From NCBI GenBank assembly GCA_017623685.1, contig JAGAOP010000023.1, positions 1 to 53,069 on the forward strand: a stretch of 53,069 bases of DNA, in the 5' to 3' direction. This stretch comes from Spirochaetaceae bacterium (lineage in GTDB: Bacteria; Spirochaetota; Spirochaetia; Treponematales; Treponemataceae). Below, one piece after another: positions 35,213 through 44,685 of the stretch. Position 1 is the stretch's first letter. Each line of letters opens with the position of its first letter. The position numbers and the translations under genes were made by a program. The notes beneath the pieces are model-generated. The model was given only the letters and a program-made list of their open reading frames with translations, had not been told where the DNA came from and did no database searches.

Positions 35213-36150
35213 TAGTTATAAGCCTTATTCTTTAAACTAAGAATGTATTTTTCTGCAGAATGAGCAGCAATAGCACCATCAGAAGCTGCAGTTACCACTT
35301 GCCTAAAGGTTTTTGAACGAACATCCCCTGCACAAAACAAACCAGGAATATCCGTAGCCATATTTTCATCTGTAATTATATATCCTTCATCATCATGTTT
35401 TATAAATGGCATTAATTCTGTTCTTGGCTTTGCCCCTACAAAAATGAATACTCCATCTACAGATATTTCTTCTTGGGTACCAGTTATTGTATTTTTTAAA
35501 ATTACGGATTCAACCTTATTGTTTCCTTGAATCTGTGAAACCACAGTATTAAATTTAACATTTATTTTTGGATTATCCAAAACTCTTTGAGCTACAGCCT
35601 TTTGAGCTCGAAATTCAGATCTGCGATGAATCACTGTAACATTATCTGAAATAGTGGATAAAAAAGTTGCTTCATCACAAGCTGAATCCCCTCCACCTAC
35701 AACCAAAATTTTTTTATTCTTAAAGAAAGGGCCATCACAGGTTGCACAATAGGACACACCTCTACCTGCAAATTCAATTTCACCTGGACAATCTAACTTT
35801 CTAGGACTTGAGCCTGTTGCCAATAGCAAAGAGGTGGCAGTTATTTCTTGTGTAGAAGTTTTAAGAACAAATACATCATTTTTTTTGTCTAAGGATAAAA
35901 CCTCTGTATTATTAATTTCTGCACCAAAAGAAATTGCTTGCTTTTTCATATTTTCGATAAATTCGTAACCAGAAATAGCTGGGTATACTCCAGGATAATT
36001 TTCTAAAGATACAATATTTTGCGCTTGACCTCCGGAACCGCCAAGTTCAATAACAAGAACTTTTAAATTAGCTCTTGCTCCATATCCTGCAGCAGAAAGA
36101 CCTGCTACTCCAGCACCAATTATTACTAAGTCATATTTTGCTGTATTCAT
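35212..36150 (-). CDS. trxB: Thioredoxin reductase
   Basis: The 312-residue flavoprotein has the FAD site IIGAGVAGLSAAGYGARA, the redox pair CATC (Cys135, Cys138), the NADPH site VVGGGDSACDEATFLS and the second FAD motif GLFCAGDVRSKTFRQVVTAASDGAIAA. It transfers electrons from NADPH to thioredoxin, probably the product of trxA at 27130. It is the first gene of a run with GH3 and GNAT. The tRNA-Cys gene lies 73 bases upstream on the other strand. Confidence 0.96.
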   Translation of the reverse strand: MNTAKYDLVIIGAGVAGLSAAGYGARANLKVLVIELGGSGGQAQNIVSLENYPGVYPAISGYEFIENMKKQAISFGAEINNTEVLSLDKKNDVFVLKTSTQEITATSLLLATGSSPRKLDCPGEIEFAGRGVSYCATCDGPFFKNKKILVVGGGDSACDEATFLSTISDNVTVIHRRSEFRAQKAVAQRVLDNPKINVKFNTVVSQIQGNNKVESVILKNTITGTQEEISVDGVFIFVGAKPRTELMPFIKHDDEGYIITDENMATDIPGLFCAGDVRSKTFRQVVTAASDGAIAAHSAEKYILSLKNKAYN

Positions 36151-36223
36151 ATAGATATTATAACCTTTTTTTTAATAAGATACTAGACAAGAGCCTTTTA
36201 TTTTGCTATATTAATCATACATC

Positions 36224-36295
36224 GGCGCCATGCCCAAGTGGTAAGGGAGCGGTCTGCAAAACCGTTATTCATCAGTTCGATTCTGATTGGCGCCT
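36224..36295 (+). tRNA. tRNA-Cys(GCA)
   Basis: A plus-strand cloverleaf: acceptor GGCGCCA/TGGCGCC with discriminator T as expected for cysteine tRNA, anticodon loop CTGCAAA giving GCA, and T arm ATCAG-TTCGATT-CTGAT. CCA is not encoded. A terminator follows five bases later. Confidence 0.96.
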
Positions 36296-36299
36296 TTTG

Positions 36300-36327
36300 A
36301 AAAAGACTGTCTTAAGACAGTCTTTTT
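36300..36327 (+). terminator. Terminator of tRNA-Cys
   Basis: A palindrome of two 14-base arms (AAAAAGACTGTCTT and its complement) ends in TTTTT then CTTTTTT on the plus strand. Confidence 0.85.
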
Positions 36328-36335
36328 CTTTTTTC

Positions 36336-36407
36336 AGGGAAAGCTGTGGACGCAGGCTGGATTACAAAGTTTTGTTTTACGGTGTTATTATCCTTTCCCT
36401 TTTTTTA
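36336..36407 (+). other. Stem-loop element between tRNA-Cys and thrC
   Basis: AGGGAAAG (36336-36343) pairs with CTTTCCCT (36393-36400), followed by seven T residues. The enclosed 49 bases contain the small hairpin ACAAA-GT-TTTGT. It could be a second terminator or a small RNA with its own terminator. No coding potential is visible. Confidence 0.4.
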
Positions 36408-36414
36408 TATAACA

Positions 36415-36450
36415 GGGAGCAAAAGAAGAGTTATTCTAACTATTGCTCCC
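36415..36450. terminator. Terminator downstream of thrC / third stem-loop
   Basis: GGGAGCAA (36415-36422) pairs with TTGCTCCC (36443-36450), followed on the plus strand by TAAC and nine T residues. On the minus strand it sits 11 bases past the thrC stop, followed by TGTTATATAAAAAAA, so it fits the plus strand better. Confidence 0.6.
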
Positions 36451-36460
36451 TAACTTTTTT

Positions 36461-37771
36461 TTAAAAATCCAATTCTTTCAAAACTTCTTTAACTTCTGAA
36501 ATATTTGGTAAAATTGTTTTTTTAGGAACAACAGGCTGAAATACAGCTTGAATATTTGCAGGTATTTCTGGAACTTGTCCGCAACATCTTTTTGCAAAAT
36601 CTGTATTCAAAGCTGGATTATCCTTTACAACTAAAACTACAGTACTATCTTGAGAACCTACCACAGAAAACTGTTTTTTTAACGCCGCATAGGAACCAGA
36701 TGTTTCTGCATCTGCCAATATACCGAATCTTGAAAATAATTCTTTACAGGCAATAACTCTTTCACTTTCTGAAACAGGATGGGGAAAAACTAACCCCTTA
36801 ATCATTCCTGGATTAGCTAAAAAAACTTCTTCCATACGCTCTAAGTTAGAAGGGCTACTGGGATCAGAAGGAGCTCTTGAAGAAAAAACTCCATCTGTAT
36901 GTATCATATGGCAACGATTAGATGAATCCACAGTAAGTTGTTCTGTACATTCTGTAACGAATCCGTTTACTGGCAAAGAAAAACGCCAAGCATACAAACC
37001 TGCCACAAGATTACTGTAGTTACCAGGAGCTAAAGCATAAAAAATGTCACCAAAAACTTTTCCCTTAAGCCTAGAAAAAGCGTAGGTGTAAAAAAAGGTC
37101 TGGGGCAGAAGTCGCCCAATATTCATTGTATTTACCAAAGTAAGTCCATATTTTTTTACAAGGTCTTTGTCTGCAAACATTTTTTGTACAAGAACTCCAC
37201 AGTCTCGTAGAGACCCATCTACTTCTACAGGATAAATATTTCCTCCATTCCAAATAAAATCTCTTTCAGAAAGCCCCTTCATTGCACCTTTTTCAAATAA
37301 CAGAACAGCCTTTAATCTTTTTTTTCCTCGCATCGCATACGCCACAGAAGAACTTAAAGATTTATTGCACACTCCTATTAAAGTAGCCTTTTTATCTTGC
37401 ATAAGCAAGGTATATTCCAAACAAGCGGTCAAATATGAAATACCAAAATCTTTATGAGAACCAGTAGGACCAGTATATAAATCTAGCTCATAAAATGAAT
37501 CATCTAGTTGCTTAAGCTTTGGACTGAATGGGAAAGCTCTAGTAGCAATAGCTTCTGAAATAATAGGGCTAAATTCTTCGTTAATCATAGCAGAGGTAAG
37601 AGACCCTGCCATTGAAGCAAAAGAAGTGGTTTCGTCTAAATAATATATCCAGGGTTTTAAATTTTCTGGGTTTGCAGGAACAAATAAACCCCCATCGTCA
37701 CTAACACAATTTGTTATAGCTTGAGAAAAATTAATTATATTGTTGCTATTTCTTGTACTAACAAAACGCAA
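36461..37771 (-). CDS. thrC: Threonine synthase
   Basis: This PLP enzyme converts O-phosphohomoserine to threonine. Lys107 in GPTGSHKDFG binds PLP. The opening MRFVSTRN and DGGLFVPANP match the ThrC N-terminal region, and 436 residues is the normal size for the long subfamily. The start is a TTG at 37771, supported by AGGAGGGG eight bases upstream; no ATG fits. With the ThrE-like exporter at 135-1362 it suggests active threonine metabolism. A DUF2156 gene precedes it by 22 bases on the same strand. Confidence 0.94.
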   Translation of the reverse strand: MRFVSTRNSNNIINFSQAITNCVSDDGGLFVPANPENLKPWIYYLDETTSFASMAGSLTSAMINEEFSPIISEAIATRAFPFSPKLKQLDDSFYELDLYTGPTGSHKDFGISYLTACLEYTLLMQDKKATLIGVCNKSLSSSVAYAMRGKKRLKAVLLFEKGAMKGLSERDFIWNGGNIYPVEVDGSLRDCGVLVQKMFADKDLVKKYGLTLVNTMNIGRLLPQTFFYTYAFSRLKGKVFGDIFYALAPGNYSNLVAGLYAWRFSLPVNGFVTECTEQLTVDSSNRCHMIHTDGVFSSRAPSDPSSPSNLERMEEVFLANPGMIKGLVFPHPVSESERVIACKELFSRFGILADAETSGSYAALKKQFSVVGSQDSTVVLVVKDNPALNTDFAKRCCGQVPEIPANIQAVFQPVVPKKTILPNISEVKEVLKELDF

Positions 37772-37793
37772 AATACCCCTCCTAAATAATTAT

Positions 37794-38717
37794 TTATTGC
37801 CTACTCATTGATAATGGTAATGCAAGATATTTTTTTGTGAATCCACAAGGTCGATATGTCATTTTGGCTTGTCGCAACCCTGTATCCCCTAAATCTTGTT
37901 CTCGGTTTATATATTTTGTTGAAGGTAAAAGTGCTAAGGCCTGAGCTTGATTTACAAATTGATAGACACCCTTGTAGCTATTAATTCCTTTTTCAAACAT
38001 TACAACAAACATTTCCTCGTTCAAAATGTATTCTCCTAAGGAAAAACCTACAGGAATTCCGTCTGCATATACAACAACACCAGCTAAGGGTAATTTATCA
38101 AATAAATCTAAGGCTTTTTTACACTGATAATAATCAGCTAAAGAATCTTGAGTTCTTGATAATTTCCAACTTTCTAAAACTGAATAAGCATCCGCAAGAG
38201 AATATACATCTAAAGTTTTTACTTGAGTTTCATAATTTGACTTAAAAGCATTTACTAAATTCTTTTTTTTATGAAAATTTTTACCCTGCAACATAGCCAA
38301 TTCAGTACGTGAATATAAATAATCAAAATTATCTCTATCTTCTAAAATAATTAAACCCTTTTGACCAAGCACAGTACCATAATTTAAAAAAATTTCTTCT
38401 GACATATTTTTCCAATATTTAAAGTGACGAAACAACTGCAAAAGGATTTCTTGAGTAGGTAATTCCCCTAGAACTGAAAAAAAATCTCCAGATAAATCGT
38501 AATTAGAAAAGTGTCTCTCAGGATGCACACCTACGATTACAATAGAATTTTCTGAAACACATGATATTTTATAAGTATATTTTATTGAGTCAATAAATAA
38601 ATTTACAAAGGAAAATTCACTTATCCCACATTCGAGACTATGGCAAAATTTTCCTAGTTCATCTTTCATGTCTAAAACGACAGGCTTAAAATTTGGAAAC
38701 TGAGGTATTATGCCCAT
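37794..38717 (-). CDS. DUF2156-family protein (GNAT-like aminoacyl/acyl transferase fold)
   Basis: The 307-residue sequence matches the DUF2156 layout: an N-terminal part with FSFVNLFIDSIKYTYKISC, a middle segment ILEDRDNFDYLYSRTELAMLQGKNFHKKKNLVNAF, and a C-terminal part ending INREQDLGDTGLRQAKMTYRPCGFTKKY. Relatives include the catalytic part of lysyl-phosphatidylglycerol synthases and GNAT-like transferases. The substrate is unknown. It is directly upstream of thrC and may be co-transcribed. Confidence 0.82.
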   Translation of the reverse strand: MGIIPQFPNFKPVVLDMKDELGKFCHSLECGISEFSFVNLFIDSIKYTYKISCVSENSIVIVGVHPERHFSNYDLSGDFFSVLGELPTQEILLQLFRHFKYWKNMSEEIFLNYGTVLGQKGLIILEDRDNFDYLYSRTELAMLQGKNFHKKKNLVNAFKSNYETQVKTLDVYSLADAYSVLESWKLSRTQDSLADYYQCKKALDLFDKLPLAGVVVYADGIPVGFSLGEYILNEEMFVVMFEKGINSYKGVYQFVNQAQALALLPSTKYINREQDLGDTGLRQAKMTYRPCGFTKKYLALPLSMSRQ

Positions 38718-38808
38718 ACTTGTTATTAAAGATACTGCTTTTCTAAGAAAAAGTCAAAGCAATATGAAAAGAATAAACTTTGTAGATAAAAAAACTTAAT
38801 CAAAAGAA

Positions 38809-39648
38809 TTATTTACTACGTCCTAATTCTTGAGATTTTTCAAAAGCAGCTTCGGCAGCATTTATTATAGCAGAACGGAAACCTAATCTTTCTAAAACTT
38901 TTACCCCTTCAATTGTGGTTCCTGCAGGAGAACAAACTGCATCCTTTAATTCAGCTGGATGTTTTCCTGTTTCTAATTGCATAGAAGCAGCGCCTTTTAA
39001 TGTTTGGGAAGCGTATAAATATGCCTGATTTCTAGTCATTCCCATGCCTACAGCAGCATCTGCTAAAGCTTCAATAAATAGATAAGCATAAGCAGGGCCA
39101 GAACCACTTATGGCTGTTACAGCATCCATCATTTTTTCTTGAACAAATTCCACCTTACCGGCATAAGTCAAAAGTTCTGCAACCTGTTTTGAAGCTTTTG
39201 TCCTTAATTCCTGGGGTTGTTCAGCATCTGTTGAAAGTGCAATCATTGCTTCTCCAACCACAGCAGGAATATTTGGCATAAGACGAATAAAGGTGACTCC
39301 TTCTTCTGAAGATCCAGACATCATAGCACCAAAGGAAAACAATTCTTTTAATGACTTTATTGTAAGACCTGCAACAACTGAAACTACAATTTTACCAGCT
39401 AATTCTGAAGCTATTTCATCAAAAACAGAAGCCACAAAAGGAGGTTTTACGGCAATAAACACTATATCGGAATCTTTTGCTGCATTTAGATTTGATTTTG
39501 CCACTTTACATCCTGTTTCTTTAGCAAAATTTTCTGCTTTTGCAACATCGTTATCGGAAACTATTAGATTTTCTGAACCTAGGCTTTTTATAACCGCTTT
39601 CATTAAAGCTCCACCCATAACGCCGATTCCAATGCAAGATACTTTCAT
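38809..39648 (-). CDS. proC: Pyrroline-5-carboxylate reductase
   Basis: The last step of proline synthesis. CIGIGVMGGALMKAV is the NAD(P) site, AVKPPFVASVF and RLMPNIPAVVGEAMIAL follow, and AISGSGPAYAYLFIEALADAAVGMGM with DAVCSPAGTTIEGV form the conserved C-terminal signature. Length 279 is typical. It follows proB after 27 bases. Confidence 0.96.
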   Translation of the reverse strand: MKVSCIGIGVMGGALMKAVIKSLGSENLIVSDNDVAKAENFAKETGCKVAKSNLNAAKDSDIVFIAVKPPFVASVFDEIASELAGKIVVSVVAGLTIKSLKELFSFGAMMSGSSEEGVTFIRLMPNIPAVVGEAMIALSTDAEQPQELRTKASKQVAELLTYAGKVEFVQEKMMDAVTAISGSGPAYAYLFIEALADAAVGMGMTRNQAYLYASQTLKGAASMQLETGKHPAELKDAVCSPAGTTIEGVKVLERLGFRSAIINAAEAAFEKSQELGRSK

Positions 39649-39675
39649 AATTCCTCCAAAATTATAGATAAAAGA

Positions 39676-40470
39676 CTAAATTCCTTGAAACAAGGTTCCC
39701 CGCATCTGCCCCAAGGCTAAATTTTCTAAAGCTAAGAGATGACTTCCATTAGCTAAAATCATAGGGATTCCGTAAGCTGTAACCTTTTCTGCCGCTTCAA
39801 TCTTAGTTTCAATTCCACCGGTACCAAAACTATTAGCACTACCAACTTTTATGTTAGAACGTAATTGATTTATATCTACAACCAAATCCACTAATTCTGC
39901 GTTGGGATTAGTTTTAGGGTTATCTGTGTATACTCCATCAATATCAGAAAACAAAATCAATAAGTCCGCACTCCAAAGAACTGCTGTTAAAGCACTTAAA
40001 TTATCATTATCTCCAATGCTTATTTCGTCAAAAGCAACTGAGTCATTTTCGTTAATGATGGGAACTACACCTTCATCCACAAGGGTAAACAAGGTATTTC
40101 TCATATTTAAAGTTCTGTGATTATTTTCAAAATCATCTTTTGTTAAAAGAAGTTGTCCAATATGAAGGTCATATTCGCTAAAGGCATTCCTCCACTTATC
40201 CATAAGTTCCACTTGGCCAATGGCACAAAGAGCTTGTCTATAATGAATATCTTTTTTTCTTGCCCATCTGTCTAAGGTAGAAACTCCTGCAACCTGAGCA
40301 CCAGAAGAAACCACTACAAGTTGCTTCCCTGTTTTAATTAAATCGTTACACTGGCGAGCAAAATCCTTCATAAATTGGAAATTAATAGTTCCATCTTCTT
40401 TTGCCAAAGTATTAGAACCTATTTTTACCACAATCTTTTTTGCAGCCTTTATGGCTTCTTGTATACTCAT
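39676..40470 (-). CDS. proB: Glutamate 5-kinase, short form without PUA domain
   Basis: It phosphorylates glutamate for proline synthesis. The amino-acid-kinase domain is complete: KIVVKIGSNTL, VVVSSGAQVAG, NENDSVAF, DNDNLSALTAVLW and FGTGGIETKIEAAEKVTAYGIP. At 264 residues it lacks the C-terminal PUA domain of the E. coli enzyme, as in several other bacteria. The start overlaps the proA stop (ATGA). Kinase feedback by proline, if any, cannot be read from sequence. Confidence 0.96.
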   Translation of the reverse strand: MSIQEAIKAAKKIVVKIGSNTLAKEDGTINFQFMKDFARQCNDLIKTGKQLVVVSSGAQVAGVSTLDRWARKKDIHYRQALCAIGQVELMDKWRNAFSEYDLHIGQLLLTKDDFENNHRTLNMRNTLFTLVDEGVVPIINENDSVAFDEISIGDNDNLSALTAVLWSADLLILFSDIDGVYTDNPKTNPNAELVDLVVDINQLRSNIKVGSANSFGTGGIETKIEAAEKVTAYGIPMILANGSHLLALENLALGQMRGTLFQGI

Positions 40471-41750
40471 CTAATTTGACCTTCACCATTAATGAAATAT
40501 TTCGTAGTTGTAAGTACTGAAAGCCCCATAGGTCCCCTTGCATGAAGTTTTTGCGTACTTATACCTAATTCAGCTCCAAACCCAAATTCCCCACCGTCTG
40601 TAAAACGTGTTGAAGCGTTTACATAAACACAAGCAGCATCTATCTTATTTTGAAACAAATTTGCATTTTCAAGACAAGAAGTTATTATGGTTTCTGAATG
40701 ATGGGTATTGTGTTGATTAATAAAATCTATAGCTTCATTTATTGAATCAACAGTTTTTATAGCTAAAATATTATCCAAAAATTCGTAGCCGAAATCTTCT
40801 GGGGTTGCTTTTTCAACACAATTTTCCCTCCCCTGTTTACTAGCTGAATCTAAAACAATTTTATAAGAATCTTCATCACATTTTAATATAGCTCGCCCCT
40901 TAAATCTTTCTTCTAACTGAGGAAGAAAATCTGCTAGGATTTCTTTATGCACCACAAGGGTTTCAATAGCATTACATACACCAGCACGTTGCAGTTTAGC
41001 ATTTTCTGCAATATCACAAGCCATATTTATATTTGCAGTTTTATCTACAAACATATGACATATCCCACTACCTGTTTCTATAACAGGAACTCGTGCTTTT
41101 TCCACAACCAATTTAATTAATTGAGAACCACCACGAGGTAACACAACATCCACAAGATTAACTGCATTTAATATAGCATCAACTTCATCTCTATTACCAG
41201 AAGAAGCAAGTTCTATGGCTTGTGGTACACCAGAATTATATTTAAAAGCTACCTCTAGCCCTTCTTTTATTGCTTTTACAATAGCCTTATTTGATTCTAG
41301 TGCCGAAGAGCTTCCTCTAAGTAATATGGAATTACCACTTTTATAAGCTAAAGCAAAAGCATCTGCTGTAACATTAGGTCTAGATTCGTAAATAATAGCA
41401 GCCACCCCTAGTGGAACACGTTTTTGCACAATGCGTAAACCATTAGGATTAGTCCAACCAGTTACACATTGACCAACAGGATCAGCTTGTTCAATAATAA
41501 TATTTATACTATCAATAATTCCATCAATTCTTTCTGAAGTTAACCGCAGTCTATCTACTAGACTTTCTTTTGTGCCTACAGATATTGCTTTTTCAACATC
41601 GATTTTATTTGCAGCAAGGATCGCTTCTTTTGATTTTGAAATAGAAATAACCACTTCTTTTAAAGCTTGATTTTTTTGATTTGCAGTGTGTAATGCTAAC
41701 TGATTTGCTCCTTGACGAAGACTTTTACAAATTTTTGTGATTTCATCCAT
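40467..41750 (-). CDS. proA: Glutamate-5-semialdehyde dehydrogenase (gamma-glutamyl phosphate reductase)
   Basis: It reduces gamma-glutamyl phosphate with NADPH. Catalytic cysteine lies in LQRAGVCNAIETLVVH. Further marks are VPLGVAAIIYESRPNVTADAFALAYKSGNSILLRG and GGEFGFGAELGISTQKLHARGPMG. The ATG at 41750 is preferred to one three codons earlier because AAAGGA sits ten bases upstream of it. That site is part of a hairpin. The gene order is proA-proB-proC. Confidence 0.96.
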   Translation of the reverse strand: MDEITKICKSLRQGANQLALHTANQKNQALKEVVISISKSKEAILAANKIDVEKAISVGTKESLVDRLRLTSERIDGIIDSINIIIEQADPVGQCVTGWTNPNGLRIVQKRVPLGVAAIIYESRPNVTADAFALAYKSGNSILLRGSSSALESNKAIVKAIKEGLEVAFKYNSGVPQAIELASSGNRDEVDAILNAVNLVDVVLPRGGSQLIKLVVEKARVPVIETGSGICHMFVDKTANINMACDIAENAKLQRAGVCNAIETLVVHKEILADFLPQLEERFKGRAILKCDEDSYKIVLDSASKQGRENCVEKATPEDFGYEFLDNILAIKTVDSINEAIDFINQHNTHHSETIITSCLENANLFQNKIDAACVYVNASTRFTDGGEFGFGAELGISTQKLHARGPMGLSVLTTTKYFINGEGQIR

Positions 41751-41760
41751 AAAAAACATC

Positions 41761-41797
41761 CTTTACAAATAATCCATCATCTTACAGTTATGTAAAG
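41761..41797 (-). promoter_or_regulatory. Alternative hairpins around the proA ribosome-binding site
   Basis: On the minus strand CTTTACA (41797-41791) can pair with TGTAAAG (41767-41761), which includes the AAAGG ribosome-binding site. The same upstream arm can pair instead with the nearer TGTAA through the short loop TAAC. The two structures exclude each other. This suggests translational control of proA, but the stems are short. Confidence 0.35.
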
Positions 41798-41865
41798 AAA
41801 GGATTTTATAAAAAAGATAATATTAGAGCCTTTAATCAAATCTTATAGTATGAAACAAATTTATA

Positions 41866-42438
41866 TTAATAATTTGCTAAGAAGAACATACCTAAAAGAA
41901 CTGCAACTCGGCTCTTGTCATTGCTCCATCTTTTCTTTTTTGGTAAAGATTGTACATACCACCAAAAAATACCAAATTCTGGGTCAATTCGCAAAGCGTA
42001 TTCATGAAAATCTGCACTTTTTGCTTGTGTTCCAAACATCAAATAAACCACATCTGTTAGCACATTTATAAAATCTTCGTAACAACCTGAATAATCACTT
42101 TCTGTTAATTGTTTGCAAAGTTCATCGATTCTGTAAAGAACCTGTTCTTTTACTGTAGCATCAGCAGGTTCAACCCAGGTTTTTTCTACAAGTAACTTTA
42201 AATTTTTATGAAAACTTGTTACCAACTTCAACTCTACATCTGTCTTTTGAGTAACAATCATATCTACAAAAGAATCGATGGAATTACCAGCACAAAAGGA
42301 ATTAGCTATAGTGGAAATAATATTTACATCTGGAACAGTGTTTTCTTCCGAAGAAATAACATTAAAAGCTTGTAAAACATCCTGTTCCACAAACTGAGAA
42401 ATTAAAGAAGTATTTTCTGAAGTATTTAAAGAATTCAT
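41866..42438 (-). CDS. Unknown protein, 190 residues
   Basis: The sequence is mostly helical and acidic, with no signal peptide. A C-terminal region (FGIFWWYVQSLPKKKRWSNDKSRVAVLLGMFFLANY) ends in a hydrophobic stretch that may be buried or membrane-associated. No motif is recognised. The protein-like composition and isolated position support a real gene. It lies upstream of proA on the same strand, 115 bases away. Confidence 0.65.
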   Translation of the reverse strand: MNSLNTSENTSLISQFVEQDVLQAFNVISSEENTVPDVNIISTIANSFCAGNSIDSFVDMIVTQKTDVELKLVTSFHKNLKLLVEKTWVEPADATVKEQVLYRIDELCKQLTESDYSGCYEDFINVLTDVVYLMFGTQAKSADFHEYALRIDPEFGIFWWYVQSLPKKKRWSNDKSRVAVLLGMFFLANY

Positions 42439-42542
42439 ATATTAGGTATATTCTTTTTCGTCAATTTAATCAAGACTGTTTCAATATATCCTATAAATGA
42501 TTTTAGAACTTTAACAAAAACAAAGCGTATAAAGCAGAAAAA

Positions 42543-43832
42543 TCAATGATTTACTAAGGAATTTAGAGTTAAATCTAAGCCTAATTCCTTTGCTAATTCA
42601 GAAGGATTATTTTGTTTTTTTTCTTTTAAGGAACGAACTGCTCTAATTAAAATATTCTTTGGAGTATGGCTCATATCAATAAACTCAAGTACTTGAACAG
42701 AATAACCCTGTTGCTCTAAAATTTCCACCCGTAAAGCATCAGTAACCAAAGAAGCAAATCTTTCTTTAATTAATCCATGTTTTAAAAGGGGCTTAAATTC
42801 TTTTTTACAACTTTTATATTCAAGTTGACTGTTTGCTTCGTGTTGGCAACATGGAACAGAAAGAATTGCTAAACAACCCTGTTTTATTGCATATTCTATT
42901 GCATAATCTGTGGCAGTATCACAAGCATGCAAGGAAACCATTAAATCAGGGGGTAAGGATTTTTTTTCCTTTTGGCTGTTTGCATACTGAGCTATATCAC
43001 CTTTTATAAAAGTTATACCTTTTAAAGAAAGGGAGGTTGCTAATCTTTCGCATTCCAAAATCACTTCTTCTTTCAAATCTAAACCAATAATTTCAACAGG
43101 TAGATTATTTATTTCTGAAAAATAAAAATGCAAGGCAAAGGTAAGGTAGGATTTTCCGCAACCGAAATCAATAATTTTTAGTGGTCGCTCCTTTGAAAAA
43201 CCTCCTGATAATTTTTTTAGTTCTGGTAAAATATCTGCTACAAATTCTAAAAATTTGTTCACTTGCTTAAATTTATCTCGCTTAGAATTTACAACTGTTC
43301 CATCTTGGGTCATTATCCCAAGGCGTACCAAAAAAGGAACAATTTTTCCTTCTTGCAAAATATAATTTTTATTTTTAAATTCTGCAAAAGAATTTTTTTC
43401 TAAATGTTCAGATTTTTTTTCTGTTGAATAAATTATACGTACTTGCCCCTTTTTATTACTAAGTACAGTTATTAATTCTTGTACAGAAGCGGAATTCATT
43501 CGAAATCGAAGGGCAATGGATTTGAACCAGATTCCTCCAGTTTGAATAATTAATTCTGCCAGTTCATCCACATTTATTTTTCGATGAAAAGTTTGTTTTT
43601 CAGTGAAAAACTCGGCAAAAAAAATCTGTTCCTTATAACTAGATTTTGTGGCAGAAGGACGAATTTTTATTTTAATACATTTTTTATCTGTAGGGATAGG
43701 AAAAGGACTTTGCAATAAATCCTGATCTTGAACCTTTGATATGGGTGCTGAAAAAATAACAAAAGCTAAATCCGAAGGATTATTTTTTATTTTTTCTACT
43801 AAATCTTGAATTTTTTGTATTTTTTTTGCCAT
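42543..43832 (-). CDS. SAM-dependent methyltransferase, RRNAD1/METTL25-like
   Basis: The C-terminal half carries a Rossmann methyltransferase: IIDFGCGKSYLTFALHFYF (motif I), IGLDLKEEVILECERLA (motif II), LMVSLHACDTATDYAIEYAI (motif IV) and AILSVPCCQHE. The CDTATD...PCCQHE pattern is that of the methyltransferase_32 group, which includes tRNA/rRNA-related enzymes of unclear target. The first 190 residues are basic and may bind RNA. The 429-residue length fits the family. It diverges from parA. Confidence 0.85.
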   Translation of the reverse strand: MAKKIQKIQDLVEKIKNNPSDLAFVIFSAPISKVQDQDLLQSPFPIPTDKKCIKIKIRPSATKSSYKEQIFFAEFFTEKQTFHRKINVDELAELIIQTGGIWFKSIALRFRMNSASVQELITVLSNKKGQVRIIYSTEKKSEHLEKNSFAEFKNKNYILQEGKIVPFLVRLGIMTQDGTVVNSKRDKFKQVNKFLEFVADILPELKKLSGGFSKERPLKIIDFGCGKSYLTFALHFYFSEINNLPVEIIGLDLKEEVILECERLATSLSLKGITFIKGDIAQYANSQKEKKSLPPDLMVSLHACDTATDYAIEYAIKQGCLAILSVPCCQHEANSQLEYKSCKKEFKPLLKHGLIKERFASLVTDALRVEILEQQGYSVQVLEFIDMSHTPKNILIRAVRSLKEKKQNNPSELAKELGLDLTLNSLVNH

Positions 43833-43929
43833 ATTTTCACCTTATTAATGATTTTCTCTTCATAGTTTCTTTATTTTTAGCCGATTTTAAATATATACTT
43901 ATTTAAGGAAAAATGATATAGTAAATTTC

Positions 43930-44685
43930 ATGGGCAAAGTATTTGTTTTTGTAAACCAGAAAGGCGGAGTAGGCAAGACGACTTCGGTTATTAATCTGGG
44001 TGCCTTTCTTGCAGAGGCAGGGAAAAAAGTCTTGCTAGTTGATTTTGACTCACAAGGAAATATGTCCTCAGGTGTAGGAGTATCAAAGGATAAGCCTACC
44101 ATTTATGAATTAATGGCTGAACAGGCATCACCAGAACAGACAGTTCGTTCTTCTTGTGTATCCAACATGGATGTTATTCCAGCTTCCATCGATTTGTCTG
44201 GTGCAGCAATAGAACTTGCAAACCAAAAGGACAGGGACTATTACCTTAAAAATGCATTGTCCCCTCTTATTCCAAAATATGATTACATCTTAATTGATTG
44301 TCCCCCATCCTTAGGAATCTTAACGTTAAATGGACTAGCTGCAGCTGACCAAGTTCTTATTCCAATGCAATGTGAATATTTTGCACTAGAAGGAATTACT
44401 CTTTTGCTACAAACCGTAAAAATGGTTCAAAATGGTATTAACACAAAGTTGCGTATTGGTGGAATATTTTTTACCATGTACGATTCTCGTACCCGTTTAG
44501 CCCAAGATGTTGTTTCTCAGGTTAAGTCCTATTTTGGAGACACAGTTTATAATACAATTATTCCACGAAATGTAAGACTTTCCGAAGCTCCTTCCCATGG
44601 ATTACCAATTTGTAAATATGACCCAACTTGTACTGGGGCTAAAAGTTACAAAAATCTAGCAGAAGAGGTTATGGCTCGTGGCTAA
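43930..44685 (+). CDS. parA: Chromosome-partitioning ATPase ParA (Soj)
   Basis: A deviant Walker A (VNQKGGVGKTTSVINLGA), Walker A' (VLLVDFDSQGNMSSG) and Walker B (YILIDCPPSLGILTLN) identify a ParA ATPase of 251 residues, the short chromosomal type without an N-terminal DNA-binding domain. It separates ParB-bound origins. parB starts inside its last codons. No parS site or oriC was seen nearby. Confidence 0.96.
   Translation: MGKVFVFVNQKGGVGKTTSVINLGAFLAEAGKKVLLVDFDSQGNMSSGVGVSKDKPTIYELMAEQASPEQTVRSSCVSNMDVIPASIDLSGAAIELANQKDRDYYLKNALSPLIPKYDYILIDCPPSLGILTLNGLAAADQVLIPMQCEYFALEGITLLLQTVKMVQNGINTKLRIGGIFFTMYDSRTRLAQDVVSQVKSYFGDTVYNTIIPRNVRLSEAPSHGLPICKYDPTCTGAKSYKNLAEEVMARG

Noticed and set aside
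36075..36464. Plus-strand frame across tRNA-Cys
   Set aside because: It runs through the tRNA and its terminator and has no recognisable protein features.
43833..43929. Origin of replication or parS next to parAB
   Set aside because: No DnaA-box cluster and no palindrome resembling the parS consensus was found in the spacer or inside parAB.
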